Assembly (NCBI GenBank): GCA_013289475.1
Contig: JABCZW010000020.1
Span: 1 to 43,171 of the forward strand
From: Bacteroidota bacterium
GTDB lineage: Bacteria > Bacteroidota > Bacteroidia > JABEUT01
Length of the DNA: 43,171 nucleotides
Direction: 5' to 3'
Program-made: the position numbers and the translations under genes
Notes under the pieces: model-generated
The model's database searches: none
Told to the model about the DNA's origin: nothing
What the model saw: the letters and a program-made list of their open reading frames with translations, nothing else
Shown here: piece by piece, positions 1-8,950 of the stretch
How the letters are laid out: each line of letters begins with the position of its first letter
How positions within the stretch are numbered: position 1 is the stretch's first letter

Positions 1-350
1 CACCTTCTTAGCCGCAGCAATTGAGTCTGCAGCATGTTTATTCTTAGCAGCAAGTGCAGCAGCAGCGTCATCGGCGGCCTTTTTGGCAGCAGCTAAAGAA
101 TCAGCAGTATGTTTGTTTTTGGCAGCAAGTGCAGCAGCGGCAGCATCCGCCGCCTTCTTAGCCGCAGCAATTGAGTCTGCAGCATGTTTATTCTTAGCAG
201 CAAGTGCAGCAGCAGCGTCATCGGCAGCTTTCTTGGCAGCAGCAATCGAGTCAGCAGCATGTTTATTTTTGGCGGCGAGTGCAGCAGCGGCAGCATCCGC
301 AGCTTTTTTAGCATTTGCTATAGAATCTGCAGCGTGCTTATCTTTTTGAG
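1..350 (-). repeat. 75-bp (25-codon) tandem repeat, at least 5 copies
   Basis: The GA(G/A)TC(T/A)GCAG segment recurs at 23, 98, 173, 248 and 323, exactly 75 bases apart, all inside the reading frame of the minus-strand gene. Alternate copies are more alike: 2-79 and 152-229 are almost identical, giving a 150-base higher-order period in which units with AADDAAAA alternate with AADAAAAA. The array continues beyond the left edge. Confidence 0.9.
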
Positions 351-1410
351 CTTTGTCAAGTGCTATTGCTTGGTTAATAGCTTGCAATTGGTCCTTAGGG
401 CGTTGTTCGTTAGGTTTAACTTGCAAAGCTGAAGTATATGCAGCTTTAGCATTATCCCATGTCTTTGAGGCAAATGCAGCGTCGCCAATTTTCATCAGCG
501 AATCGTACTTAGCCTTAGTGGCATTTGCAGCGGCAGCATTTTTCGCATCTGCAATAGCTTTATCAATTGCAGCTAGTTGGTCCTTAGGGCGCTGCTCGTT
601 AGGCTTTACTTTTAATGCTGCATTATACGCCGCTTTGGCATTATCCCACGTTTTAGATACAAATGCAGCATCACCGATTTTCATTAGCGAATCATACTTT
701 GCCTGAGCCGCCTTTTCAGCTGCACTTGCGCCAGCATCCGCGCTAGCTTGTTTTAAAGCCTTGTCTATTAATGCAAGTTGGTCTTTGGGGTATTGTTCTC
801 CAGGTTTCAATTGCGAAGCTGCCTGGTAATCGGGCTGGGCATCAGTATACTTTTGAGTTTTGAATTCTCCATCTGCCTTCGAGATAAGTTTTTTGTATTG
901 AGCATCAATTTCCTTTTGTTTATCCTCTGCAGCTTTACGTGCAGCTTCAATCTGGTCTAAAGCATTCTGAATCGACCGGTGATATGCCTCATCAGATTGG
1001 AAGTCGCCAACTTTTTCGTAGTCTTTATTAAATAAAATTTTACCAATGGGCTGCATTAATACCTTATCAATATCGGTACCCGGTACTTCCGGGAAAATAT
1101 CAATATCTATAGGGAAGTCGGAGAACAGGTTCTTAGCCCTGTCAGGAGGAACGTTCTTTGTATTAAACTCTATACGCTTGGTAATGAAACCGGGCTTAGT
1201 ATATGTTATAACATAATCGACACCGAGCTCAAGGTTCAACTCATACTTTCCGTTATCAGAAGTAACTGTTTTAAGAAGGCTTCCGTTGGCATAAAGTGAT
1301 ATTACTGCACCGGGTAATTTCTTGTTGTTTTCAGTTACATTTCCATACACTCTTATGGATGCCTGCTGCGCCAGAACCGGTACAGATAACAGCAATACAA
1401 AACATGCCAT
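1..1410 (-). CDS. Exported Ala/Lys-repeat protein with carboxypeptidase-regulatory-like domain (3' end off window)
   Basis: The frame is open from about 1470 to the left edge, so the C-terminus is missing; at least 470 residues are visible. A hydrophobic signal peptide ends near VLAQQ. Residues about 17-95 look like a carboxypeptidase-regulatory-like beta domain (GNVTENNKKLPGAVISLY, then a DNGKYELNL turn). Next come three TPR-like helical units sharing the motif KPxEQxPKDQL (around 782, 581 and 392, spaced 201 and 189 bases). From residue about 354 on, a 25-residue Ala/Lys unit containing KHAADSIAAAKKAAD is repeated in tandem at least five times. The start is uncertain: ATG at 1410 is the only ATG, but TTG at 1425 or 1470 would give a signal peptide with a positive N-terminus. 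Domain names are inferred from sequence pattern. A structural or cell-wall-spanning role is a guess; function is unknown. Confidence 0.8.
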   Translation of the reverse strand, partial: MACFVLLLSVPVLAQQASIRVYGNVTENNKKLPGAVISLYANGSLLKTVTSDNGKYELNLELGVDYVITYTKPGFITKRIEFNTKNVPPDRAKNLFSDFPIDIDIFPEVPGTDIDKVLMQPIGKILFNKDYEKVGDFQSDEAYHRSIQNALDQIEAARKAAEDKQKEIDAQYKKLISKADGEFKTQKYTDAQPDYQAASQLKPGEQYPKDQLALIDKALKQASADAGASAAEKAAQAKYDSLMKIGDAAFVSKTWDNAKAAYNAALKVKPNEQRPKDQLAAIDKAIADAKNAAAANATKAKYDSLMKIGDAAFASKTWDNAKAAYTSALQVKPNEQRPKDQLQAINQAIALDKAQKDKHAADSIANAKKAADAAAAALAAKNKHAADSIAAAKKAADDAAAALAAKNKHAADSIAAAKKAADAAAAALAAKNKHTADSLAAAKKAADDAAAALAAKNKHAADSIAAAKKV

Positions 1411-1522
1411 AACCCACCGGGTCAATAAGCTGGAAACCTTTGACTTATATATAAATCCTCCTCTATGCAAAATTCAATGTACTTTTACAGAAAATAATAC
1501 ACTATTAGTAACTTACAAAAAT

Positions 1523-2656
1523 ATGAATTATAGTCATTGGGAATACGATTCTTATTTTAAATCTGTTGATTTAGTAATTGTTGGGGGAGGTATAGTTGGG
1601 CTAAATACTGCAATTGCCGCTAAAAAGACCAATCATGCTTTAAAGGTCATAGTTCTCGAAAAAGGAGTAGTTTTAATGGGTGCAAGCCTGCGAAATGCCG
1701 GTTTTGCCTGTTTTGGTTCTCCAACGGAGCTATTAGATGACCTTAAAACCCGTTCCGCTACCCAGGTTTTTCAGTTGGTAGAAAGGCGTTGGAAGGGTTT
1801 ATTGGCCCTTAGAAACTTGATTGGTGATGGAGTAATGGAATATGAGGCGCTGGGAGGGTATGAATTGTTTGACAATGAAGGTTCTTTTAATGAAAGCCGT
1901 GAAGCAATAGATAGATTTAATAAGGAAATAAGCCATATTACGGGAGAGAAAGAGACTTATAGAGTGACTGATGAGAGAATAGGCTCATTTGGGTTTAAAG
2001 GGTTTTCGCACATGATTGAAAACCGCTGCGAGGCGCAGATAAATACCGGAAAAATGATGCGTGCTTTGATAAGTAAAGCAGCGGAATTGGGAGTGATACT
2101 TATGAATGGAATTGAGGTGAAGGGTTTCAAAGAAGAGGGTGATGGTGTTACTATTATGACAAACTGGCAAGATTTTAAAGCAAAGAATCTATTATTTGCT
2201 ACCAATGCATATACGTCATTGGTACTAAAAGAAATTAGTGTTAAACCTGCCCGTGCCCAAGTGCTAATTACCACTCCGGTTGCTGGAGTAAAGATCAAAG
2301 GTACCTTCCATTACGATAAAGGGTATTATTATTTCAGGAATGTAGGAGATAGGGTGTTGTTTGGCGGTGGAAGAAACCTCGATTTTGAGGGAGAAACCAC
2401 AACTGAATTGGAGACCACAGAAAGAATACAATCTGCTTTGGAAACAATGCTGAAGGAAAGAATACTGCCCGGGGAAAGCTATAAAATAGAGCGCCGCTGG
2501 AGTGGAATTATGGGCATGGGAGATGGAGATAAATCCCCCATAATAAAAAGCATCTCTCCACATGTGCATTGTGCTGTAAGGCTTGGTGGTATGGGTGTTG
2601 CTATTGGCACTCTTGTTGGCCAGGAAGCAGCCCAAATGGTGCTGAAACAATTATAG
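1523..2656 (+). CDS. FAD-dependent oxidoreductase, DAO family
   Basis: This 377-residue protein has an N-terminal Rossmann FAD-binding motif (VDLVIVGGGIVGLNTA, residues about 14-29), followed by LEKG and the GASLRNAGFA segment usual in DAO-family flavoenzymes (D-amino-acid oxidase/glycine oxidase type). The C-terminal part has RRWSGIMGMG and GGMGVAIGTLVGQ, matching the second FAD-contact region. It probably oxidises an amino acid or other amine in the cytoplasm; the substrate cannot be read from the sequence. The start was set at ATG 1523, because the longer open frame from 1322 runs back through the oppositely oriented neighbour gene. It is divergent from the repeat protein and ends just before a strong bidirectional terminator. 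No operon partner on the plus strand is seen. Confidence 0.88.
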   Translation: MNYSHWEYDSYFKSVDLVIVGGGIVGLNTAIAAKKTNHALKVIVLEKGVVLMGASLRNAGFACFGSPTELLDDLKTRSATQVFQLVERRWKGLLALRNLIGDGVMEYEALGGYELFDNEGSFNESREAIDRFNKEISHITGEKETYRVTDERIGSFGFKGFSHMIENRCEAQINTGKMMRALISKAAELGVILMNGIEVKGFKEEGDGVTIMTNWQDFKAKNLLFATNAYTSLVLKEISVKPARAQVLITTPVAGVKIKGTFHYDKGYYYFRNVGDRVLFGGGRNLDFEGETTTELETTERIQSALETMLKERILPGESYKIERRWSGIMGMGDGDKSPIIKSISPHVHCAVRLGGMGVAIGTLVGQEAAQMVLKQL

Positions 2657-2675
2657 GCTTACTTGCTTTACTAAA

Positions 2676-2711
2676 ATATAAAAGCCCCGCATTTCTGCAG
2701 GGCTTTTATAT
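2676..2711. terminator. Bidirectional intrinsic terminator
   Basis: A 12-bp perfect stem (2676-2687 with 2700-2711; inner part AAAAGCCC / GGGCTTTT) is flanked by A-rich and T-rich arms, so it can end transcription in both directions. A 3-bp inner stem lies within the 12-base loop. It sits between the 3' ends of the convergent oxidoreductase (ends 2656) and lipoprotein (ends 2730) genes. Confidence 0.85.
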
Positions 2712-2729
2712 GTGCATTTATTTTACTGC

Positions 2730-4457
2730 TTATTGTATAGCAGCTTTAAATTCATTGTCATTCTGGAATTTCAGGAATTCGCAGTCTGATTGAGCTTGTG
2801 TTTTCAAAGAAGCATCTTTGTTGATAGCTGCTTTCAATTGATTAACCACATCAGCTTTGTCTCCACCGCGAGCCGCGATAACGGCCCTTAGGTATGATAC
2901 CCAAGCGTTATCAAGGCCAGAAGCATCGAGAGCTGATTTTGCTCCGGCTAAGTCGCCATTTAAAAGTTTTGCAAGTGCTGCGTTGAACGTATTGTTGCTT
3001 CCTACACTGGTAGCTGCATCGGCATAGTTGCCCATTTGTATGTCAACAAGCCCCATGTTGTAGTTAGCTTCAGCAGAACCTGATTTTTTGAAGTCATCCA
3101 TAGCTGTTTTGCGGTCGCCTTTCCAACGTGCAACAACACCCTGGTTGTTTGCAACTGCAGCATTACTTGGAGCAAGTTTAGCAGCTTTCTGGAATTCGCC
3201 ATCAGCATCAGAAACTTTGTTTTGCATCATTTCTACATAACCAACATTGTTAGCGCATCTCCAGTCATTTGGATTTTGCTTCTCAGCTGACATATAGATG
3301 TTCAGCTTTTGGTTCATGTCGGTGGTAAGAGTAGCAGCATACAGTAATTCTTCTACAGAAAGACTGTCAGGATGCGAAGTAGCCAATTGGCTAAGTTGTG
3401 CATCGGTGCGGCTCATCTTTTCAGCATTTAACTGAATGATAGCCCTTCTTAACTTAGGAAGGATATGTTCAGCTAACTCTGAGTAAGTTTTGGTCATATT
3501 CTTAATTTCCTTCATCCTTTGGTCGTGGTCAGTGTACATAGAAAGTACACGGATGATAAGGTCCTTATCTTTTATGTTTGAGGATTGAACGGAGTTCTTA
3601 AATCCATCCCAGTCAAGTCCAGTTGTTCCTGTTTTATAGAAAGCATCGTCAGCACCAAATTTGGTATCCATTTTCTTGCTTTCCATTTCTTTGAACATGT
3701 CCTTCATAGCTTTGATGGCTGTTTTAGCACGGTCGTCAGCTAGGTGTTGGTTCATGTCGGTTTCTCCATCAGGTGATGCATAAGCCGAAACACTAATACC
3801 ATCAAATTTCCAGCCTTCTTTAACTGCATTTTCTACATATGCATTAAATTTCTTCATCTCTTCGCTCTTCATTTCTGCAGGGCGAACTCCTGATTGGCTG
3901 ATAAGATAATAGATATGAGTTGTATCCATTTCCGGAATTGTCTTCTGGAAATTATCCTTTGCCATTACAAGCTTATCATCATTTTGGATCAATAAAGCTG
4001 TAGCAATGGTTCCGTTTGCAATTTTCATTGCAGGGAAATCCTTTTTGTTGTTAGTTATAGTAGCTTTAATAACCAGAGAATCCATCTTCATATCCGGGGT
4101 ATAAGCCACTTTCTTGTTATAGTTAATGCTTCCACCTGATTTGTAATTGATCTTAGTGCCGGCAGCTGTTGCGCTTTCACCAACCAGTGTTACAGGGTCA
4201 AGAGCTTGCTCTTTACCGCCCGCTAACTTAAAGGTAGGGGTAACTGTTACTACTGCTTTTTTGTTGAAATACTCAGCAGGGTACTTTACTGAAATATTTA
4301 CTGCCACACTGTCCCCGTTGTCTTGCAATGGGTTTGGAGTTACAGAATAGCTGATTTTACTGGCATCCTTTATCATTTTAGAGAGGCCATTACAACCGGC
4401 AACACCTATACCTGCTATGCACAATGCAGATAAGATCTGGAATTGTTGTTTTCTCAT
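2730..4457 (-). CDS. Lipoprotein with OmpA-like domain and TPR repeats
   Basis: The 575-residue product starts with a lipoprotein signal (lipobox VAGC, Cys22), so it is probably anchored in the outer membrane facing the periplasm. After a beta-rich region (residues about 35-160) there is a segment resembling the OmpA C-terminal peptidoglycan-binding fold: GISVSAYASPDGETDMNQ followed by LADDRAKT, residues about 218-245. The C-terminal part (about 365-575) has TPR-like helices such as WRCANNVGYVEMMQNKVSDA. Together these suggest an envelope scaffold linking outer membrane and cell wall. Domain calls are from pattern recognition only. It is transcribed alone, convergent with the oxidoreductase gene and divergent from nnr. 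A weak -7-like element (TAATATTG) lies about 45 bases upstream. Confidence 0.85.
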   Translation of the reverse strand: MRKQQFQILSALCIAGIGVAGCNGLSKMIKDASKISYSVTPNPLQDNGDSVAVNISVKYPAEYFNKKAVVTVTPTFKLAGGKEQALDPVTLVGESATAAGTKINYKSGGSINYNKKVAYTPDMKMDSLVIKATITNNKKDFPAMKIANGTIATALLIQNDDKLVMAKDNFQKTIPEMDTTHIYYLISQSGVRPAEMKSEEMKKFNAYVENAVKEGWKFDGISVSAYASPDGETDMNQHLADDRAKTAIKAMKDMFKEMESKKMDTKFGADDAFYKTGTTGLDWDGFKNSVQSSNIKDKDLIIRVLSMYTDHDQRMKEIKNMTKTYSELAEHILPKLRRAIIQLNAEKMSRTDAQLSQLATSHPDSLSVEELLYAATLTTDMNQKLNIYMSAEKQNPNDWRCANNVGYVEMMQNKVSDADGEFQKAAKLAPSNAAVANNQGVVARWKGDRKTAMDDFKKSGSAEANYNMGLVDIQMGNYADAATSVGSNNTFNAALAKLLNGDLAGAKSALDASGLDNAWVSYLRAVIAARGGDKADVVNQLKAAINKDASLKTQAQSDCEFLKFQNDNEFKAAIQ

Positions 4458-4537
4458 TGGTTATTTTGAAGATTATTGTTATAAACTGCGTGCAATATTA
4501 GCTAAATTTTAATTACCTAAAGAATAAATAAATAGGG

Positions 4538-4639
4538 ATGTATAAAAAAGATATTAAATATTTCATTAACAATGAGTTAGCAAGGGGAGAAGTAGAACTT
4601 ACATTAGAGCTCTTAAATAACTATTCGGTACTTGCATAA
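4538..4639 (+). CDS. Possible small ORF, 33 residues
   Basis: An ATG-to-TAA frame of 34 codons lies in the 218-base gap between the lipoprotein and nnr genes. The peptide begins MYKKDIKYFINNELARGEVE and ends LELLNNYSVLA. It looks like one or two charged helices with no signal peptide, and codon use resembles the neighbours. It stops 36 bases before nnr, so it could be a small protein, a leader peptide, or chance. No homologue is recognised. Confidence 0.3.
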   Translation: MYKKDIKYFINNELARGEVELTLELLNNYSVLA

Positions 4640-4675
4640 TGCTTACTTTTAGGCTTTCAATTCGGTATATAATTT

Positions 4676-6187
4676 ATGAAGATACTCAATGCAAAACAGA
4701 TACGTGATGCCGATGCTTTTACAATAGCTAATGAGCCAATTGGCTCATTAAACTTAATGGAAAGGGCGGCAATAGCATGCTTAAACTGGATTATTGAACA
4801 TTTTGACAAACAAACCCATTTTGTTGCTATATGCGGAATGGGTAATAATGGGGGGGATGGGCTTGCAATTGCCAGATTATTGTTTAAAGAAGGTTATAAT
4901 ATTAATGTATTTATTACCCCCTATTTTTCAAAAGCGTCAAATGATTTTACAGCCAATAAAGAAAGGTTGGAAGCTATTAAAGGGATAAATGTTAAAGAGA
5001 TAAGTAGTGTTGATGATATTGTTTTAACTGCAAATAAGCCCAATGTAATTATTGATGCCTTGTTGGGCTCCGGCTTGTCAAGACCGGTTGATGGAAAATT
5101 GGCTAATGTTATTCAAAAGGTCAATTCGCTTCATTGCCCGGTTATAGCTATTGATATTCCATCGGGCTTAATGATGGAAGATAATTCAAAAACTGATCAT
5201 AAGAGTATTGTTAATGCTAATGCAACACTAACATTCGAATCACCCAAACTTTCATTTATGTTTGCTGAGAATGCTTTGCATATTGGCGATTTTTATGTGT
5301 TGGATATAGGTCTAGATAAAAAATTTATAGCTGAACAGAAATCACTTAATTATTATGTAACCACAGAAATGGTTGCGCCTTTAGTAAGGCATAGACCAAA
5401 ATATTCACATAAAGGAAATTATGGACATGCTCTTTTAATTGCGGGTTCTTACGGAAAGATAGGGGCAGCAGTACTTGCAGCTAAAGCTTGCCTTCGTTCG
5501 GGTGTTGGTCTGCTTACGGTTCACGTTCCTAAATGCGGGTATGAAATTTTGCAAAGTGCTGTACCTGAAGCCATGCTTAATGTTGATGAGGATGAAAAAG
5601 AAATATCAGGAATAAAAGGTATAGGCATGTTTAATGTTATTGGAATTGGTCCCGGCATTGGAACAGCAAAGGCAACACAAAATGCAGTGAAGTTATTGAT
5701 ACAGTCTAAAACGCCAATGGTATTGGATGCCGACGCACTTAATATACTTGCCGAAAATAAAACGTGGCTTGCTTTTTTACCTAAGGGTTGCATATTTACA
5801 CCACACCCTGGTGAGTTTGCTAGGCTTGCTGGTAAAACATCGACAGGTTATGATGCTTATACTTTGCAACGTGAGTTTGCTATAAAGAATAGTGTGTATT
5901 TGGTGTTAAAAGGTGCACATACTTCTATTGCTACTCCCGATGGTGAAGTTTATTTTAATTCAACAGGTAACCCGGGCATGGCAACCGGCGGTAGTGGAGA
6001 TACACTGACCGGTATTATTACCGGCCTGCTTGCTCAAAGTTATTCTGCAAAGCAAGCTGCCATATTAGGTGTATACTTACATGGACTTGCAGGAGATATT
6101 GGAGCTTTTGAAATGGGCGAAAATTCTCTTATAGCAGAAGACATTACCAATTGCCTTGGTAAAGCCTTTAAAGAAATAAAGGGTTGA
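4676..6187 (+). CDS. nnr: Bifunctional NAD(P)H-hydrate epimerase / ADP-dependent NAD(P)H-hydrate dehydratase
   Basis: The enzyme repairs damaged NADH and NADPH hydrates: the N-terminal YjeF_N domain epimerises the R and S forms and the C-terminal kinase-like domain dehydrates the S form at the cost of ADP. Residues about 1-215 carry CGMGNNGGDGLAIARLL, DALLGSGL and AIDIPSGL, typical of the epimerase. Residues about 230-500 carry HKGNYGHALLIAGS, IGIGPGIGT, VLDADALNIL, TPHPGEFARL and GNPGMATGGSGDTLTG, typical of the dehydratase. The length (503) is normal for the fused protein. It is convergent with the Sua5-like gene, with a 28-base gap. Confidence 0.96.
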   Translation: MKILNAKQIRDADAFTIANEPIGSLNLMERAAIACLNWIIEHFDKQTHFVAICGMGNNGGDGLAIARLLFKEGYNINVFITPYFSKASNDFTANKERLEAIKGINVKEISSVDDIVLTANKPNVIIDALLGSGLSRPVDGKLANVIQKVNSLHCPVIAIDIPSGLMMEDNSKTDHKSIVNANATLTFESPKLSFMFAENALHIGDFYVLDIGLDKKFIAEQKSLNYYVTTEMVAPLVRHRPKYSHKGNYGHALLIAGSYGKIGAAVLAAKACLRSGVGLLTVHVPKCGYEILQSAVPEAMLNVDEDEKEISGIKGIGMFNVIGIGPGIGTAKATQNAVKLLIQSKTPMVLDADALNILAENKTWLAFLPKGCIFTPHPGEFARLAGKTSTGYDAYTLQREFAIKNSVYLVLKGAHTSIATPDGEVYFNSTGNPGMATGGSGDTLTGIITGLLAQSYSAKQAAILGVYLHGLAGDIGAFEMGENSLIAEDITNCLGKAFKEIKG

Positions 6188-6215
6188 TTGGTGTTCGTTT
6201 TTTATACAGCAATAT

Positions 6216-6830
6216 CTAAGCAATACCCTTGCCCTGCCTCACTATCACAGGTTCTTGCCCGGTGCAATCAATAATGGTCGATTCTTCGTTATTGCCATAG
6301 CCACCATTTATTACTGCATCAACTTTATCATTGTACTGGTTGAAAATTTCATCAGGATCGGTAGGAAACTTAGCAATCTCATCATCGGCATGCAGTGATG
6401 TGGATACTATTGGCCCTCCTAATTTCTCGGCCAGGCCAAGTATAACAGGATTCCTTGGTATACGTATTCCCACTGTTTTCCTGCGACTACTCATCATACG
6501 TATAATATTGCTGTTGGCTTCTAATATAAAGGTGAAAGGACCGGGCAGGCAGCGCTTCATTAGTTTATAAACTGAGTTATTCATTGGCCGGGTGTATTCG
6601 GTAATATGGCCAAGGTCGTGAACTATTAATGAGAATACAGCTTTATCTACACGTATACCTTTAATTTTTGCCATGCGCTCAATTGCCTTGGGCTGCATAA
6701 TACTGCAACCCATAGCGTATATAGTATCGGTAGGATAAATTACAACACCGCCTTCCTTCATAATATCGGCAGCCTGCACCAATTTGTGTCCTTCAATATG
6801 CTCAGGAAATATGGAAAGTAGTTTAGCCAT
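6216..6830 (-). CDS. L-threonylcarbamoyladenylate synthase family protein (Sua5/YciO/YrdC)
   Basis: The 204-residue protein has the YrdC fold signature: GGVVIYPTDTIYAMGCSI near residues 28-45, PGPFTFILEAN, GIRIPRNP and STSLH. Family members make threonylcarbamoyl-AMP from threonine, bicarbonate and ATP for the t6A modification of ANN-decoding tRNAs. The length without the extra Sua5 domain fits the short YciO/YrdC type. YciO-type paralogues can be less active, so the exact role needs care. It is the last gene of an apparent operon with fabG and the membrane protein, starting 6 bases after the latter stops. Confidence 0.9.
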   Translation of the reverse strand: MAKLLSIFPEHIEGHKLVQAADIMKEGGVVIYPTDTIYAMGCSIMQPKAIERMAKIKGIRVDKAVFSLIVHDLGHITEYTRPMNNSVYKLMKRCLPGPFTFILEANSNIIRMMSSRRKTVGIRIPRNPVILGLAEKLGGPIVSTSLHADDEIAKFPTDPDEIFNQYNDKVDAVINGGYGNNEESTIIDCTGQEPVIVRQGKGIA

Positions 6831-6836
6831 CAGTAA

Positions 6837-8933
6837 TTAATAAGTTCCATTCCATTTACGAATAAACCATTCGGTACATGCCAAAACAAGCAGTACATAA
6901 AATACCCACTTTAAATCTATTAGCGGAGAGTAAGAAACATGCGAATAGATTACAGGTTTTATATCGTCTCGGCTATCGAGCAATTTTGGTAATTCTTCAA
7001 TTTGATTCGGAAAAAGCATTTTGCCCGAATGTTCATTTGCTAACTGGAACATTAAATGGTGGTCGGCAATGGTATGGGTCGATTCTAACTGAACAGGGGT
7101 TAAATTAAATTCTCCCTTTTTAGTATAAAACTGGTCGCCGACCTTTACACTTGCATCGTAACTGTATTGACCTGCCTGCAACTGACCTGCATTTAAATGA
7201 TAAGCATTTGATGTGCGGTTGAAAGTGAAAGAGAACTTTTTACCCTGGGAATTTGTAATTGCAATATTTACTTCCGGGTCATTTATTAGCTGGTAGCTTG
7301 GGTTGTAAAGCTCTGCATCCATTTCAACCGGTTCATCTTCTTTAAAGCTATTGGGGCAATGTATACGGAAGAAGCTTTTATCATCTTTTACTGCTAAGTA
7401 TTGAACAGTTTTGGTAACAAGCTCATCAAATATTTTATGGCTCTTGTGGTCCATGTAGTCTTGCAACTTCCACCGGAAGATACCCTCACCTGCTATAACA
7501 CATACTTTCGAGTTCCCCGAAGTATTGAAAGCAATAAGCGGGTAGCCGGTTGTAACACTCTGTATTTTTTGATAAAACAATACATTCATAGATGGGCTAA
7601 CCTGGTAACCACTGCCAAATGGAGCAGACAGGGCAGGTAGCTGGCTAACATAATTCCGGAAATCATCGCTAAGGGTAAAGAGTGAAAAATTAGTGGCAGG
7701 TGATACCTCTGCATCATTGCTTCGGCTGCCAAAGCCCGTTATTCGTAACCCGGAATTAAGCTGGTTGAATGAGGTTAGGTTCGTTTCCTCACCTAATATA
7801 TATGCAACCGGAATATTCAATTTATTTATATTTTGCAGTACCTGTGTCATAGCATTACTGCTCGATGGAAGTTGATTGAGTATCACAAGGCAATATTTGT
7901 TTAACTCCCCTGTGAATTTATCAGGTGTATAAGCTTCTGCCTCAAAGCCATCAGTGCTGTTTATGCACTCGGTAATGGCTGCAACATCGGGGTGCGGATT
8001 TGATAATATAAGTATGTGCTGTTTCTGGTCGAGCACATGTATGTATACATCTTGAATATTGTTCGTAAGGTTTTCTTCGCCTTCAACCGGTTCAAGTTTC
8101 ACTACATAATGTTTTAAGCCTGCAGATTTTGCAGTTAGCTGCACCGGAACACTTAAATGAAATTCAGAAGATGAAAATGCAATTGGCTTAACAAATAGCT
8201 TGTCTTCTTTTCCATCATTCAGTTCACTTACAGTTAGTGTCGAAGTTTTGCCTTCCAGTTTTTGTGCATCTAAAATAATTTGTAATGGAAAGGTATTGCC
8301 CAGGAATGCGGTGGGGTTATGATCAACTTTCGTAACTATTGCATCACGTTTAACAGTAGTATCTCCCAATGCAACACTATATATATTGCATTTTAATGAA
8401 CGAGCAGCGTATAACGGATTAAAACCTTTGTTATAAATACCATCGGATGCCACAACAACTGCACCAAGGTTTTTACCGTAATACCTTTTTATAATAGCAT
8501 CGAATAAAGAAGAGATATCAGTTTCTTTCTCGGCAAACGAATAACTCATGCTATCTGCCACCTCGTTACCAAATGACATTATACGTATATCATATTTAGC
8601 TGATAATTGACTTATTACTTTATCCCAGCTGGCAGGATAGGCATGTTTGTAAAATGCGGAATCCTTCCCGCCAACTATAGATGCGGAATTATCCTGCGCA
8701 ATAATTACAATAGGTTTTTCAACCGTGTTTTTTGAACTCCGTATTAAAGGAGAAAGCACTAAGAAGACTAAAAATGAAACCAGTAAAAATCGGAATGTAG
8801 TTAATACCCACTTTAGTGCCGGATGAAGTTCAGCGGTACGGGAATCTTTGTAATAAAATGCCCATGAATATACTGCCCCTGCCAATGGGCAAAGTATTAA
8901 AAGCCATGCAGAATATGCGATGCTGAACGACAA
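6837..8933 (-). CDS. Membrane protein with von Willebrand A-like domain
   Basis: The 698-residue product has two N-terminal membrane helices (about 8-27 and 43-64) and one close to the C-terminus (about 674-692, before RKWNGTY). This resembles the BatA-type or glutamine-amidotransferase-like vWA proteins of Bacteroidota, with a large periplasmic part between. Just after the second helix is IVIIAQDNSASI, where D81-N-S-A-S85 matches the metal-binding MIDAS motif of vWA domains. Later parts look beta-rich and Ig-like. The role is unknown; it may be an envelope sensor or chaperone-like scaffold. It lies between fabG (17-base gap) and the Sua5-like gene (6-base gap), and the other Bat genes are not present here. 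Confidence 0.75.
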   Translation of the reverse strand: MSFSIAYSAWLLILCPLAGAVYSWAFYYKDSRTAELHPALKWVLTTFRFLLVSFLVFLVLSPLIRSSKNTVEKPIVIIAQDNSASIVGGKDSAFYKHAYPASWDKVISQLSAKYDIRIMSFGNEVADSMSYSFAEKETDISSLFDAIIKRYYGKNLGAVVVASDGIYNKGFNPLYAARSLKCNIYSVALGDTTVKRDAIVTKVDHNPTAFLGNTFPLQIILDAQKLEGKTSTLTVSELNDGKEDKLFVKPIAFSSSEFHLSVPVQLTAKSAGLKHYVVKLEPVEGEENLTNNIQDVYIHVLDQKQHILILSNPHPDVAAITECINSTDGFEAEAYTPDKFTGELNKYCLVILNQLPSSSNAMTQVLQNINKLNIPVAYILGEETNLTSFNQLNSGLRITGFGSRSNDAEVSPATNFSLFTLSDDFRNYVSQLPALSAPFGSGYQVSPSMNVLFYQKIQSVTTGYPLIAFNTSGNSKVCVIAGEGIFRWKLQDYMDHKSHKIFDELVTKTVQYLAVKDDKSFFRIHCPNSFKEDEPVEMDAELYNPSYQLINDPEVNIAITNSQGKKFSFTFNRTSNAYHLNAGQLQAGQYSYDASVKVGDQFYTKKGEFNLTPVQLESTHTIADHHLMFQLANEHSGKMLFPNQIEELPKLLDSRDDIKPVIYSHVSYSPLIDLKWVFYVLLVLACTEWFIRKWNGTY

Positions 8934-8950
8934 GGTATTTGTTATTTAAC

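Noticed and set aside
83..349. Alanine-rich plus-strand open frames over 1-960
   Set aside because: They are shadows of the repeat protein on the minus strand, which gives a continuous, compositionally sensible protein with signal peptide.
1..350. Repeats resembling a CRISPR array
   Set aside because: The 75-base units follow each other without variable spacers and keep one coding frame, so they are protein repeats.
1322..1522. 67-residue N-terminal extension of the FAD oxidoreductase
   Set aside because: It would run antisense through the neighbour's signal peptide; ATG 1523 gives the usual N-terminus just before the FAD-binding motif.
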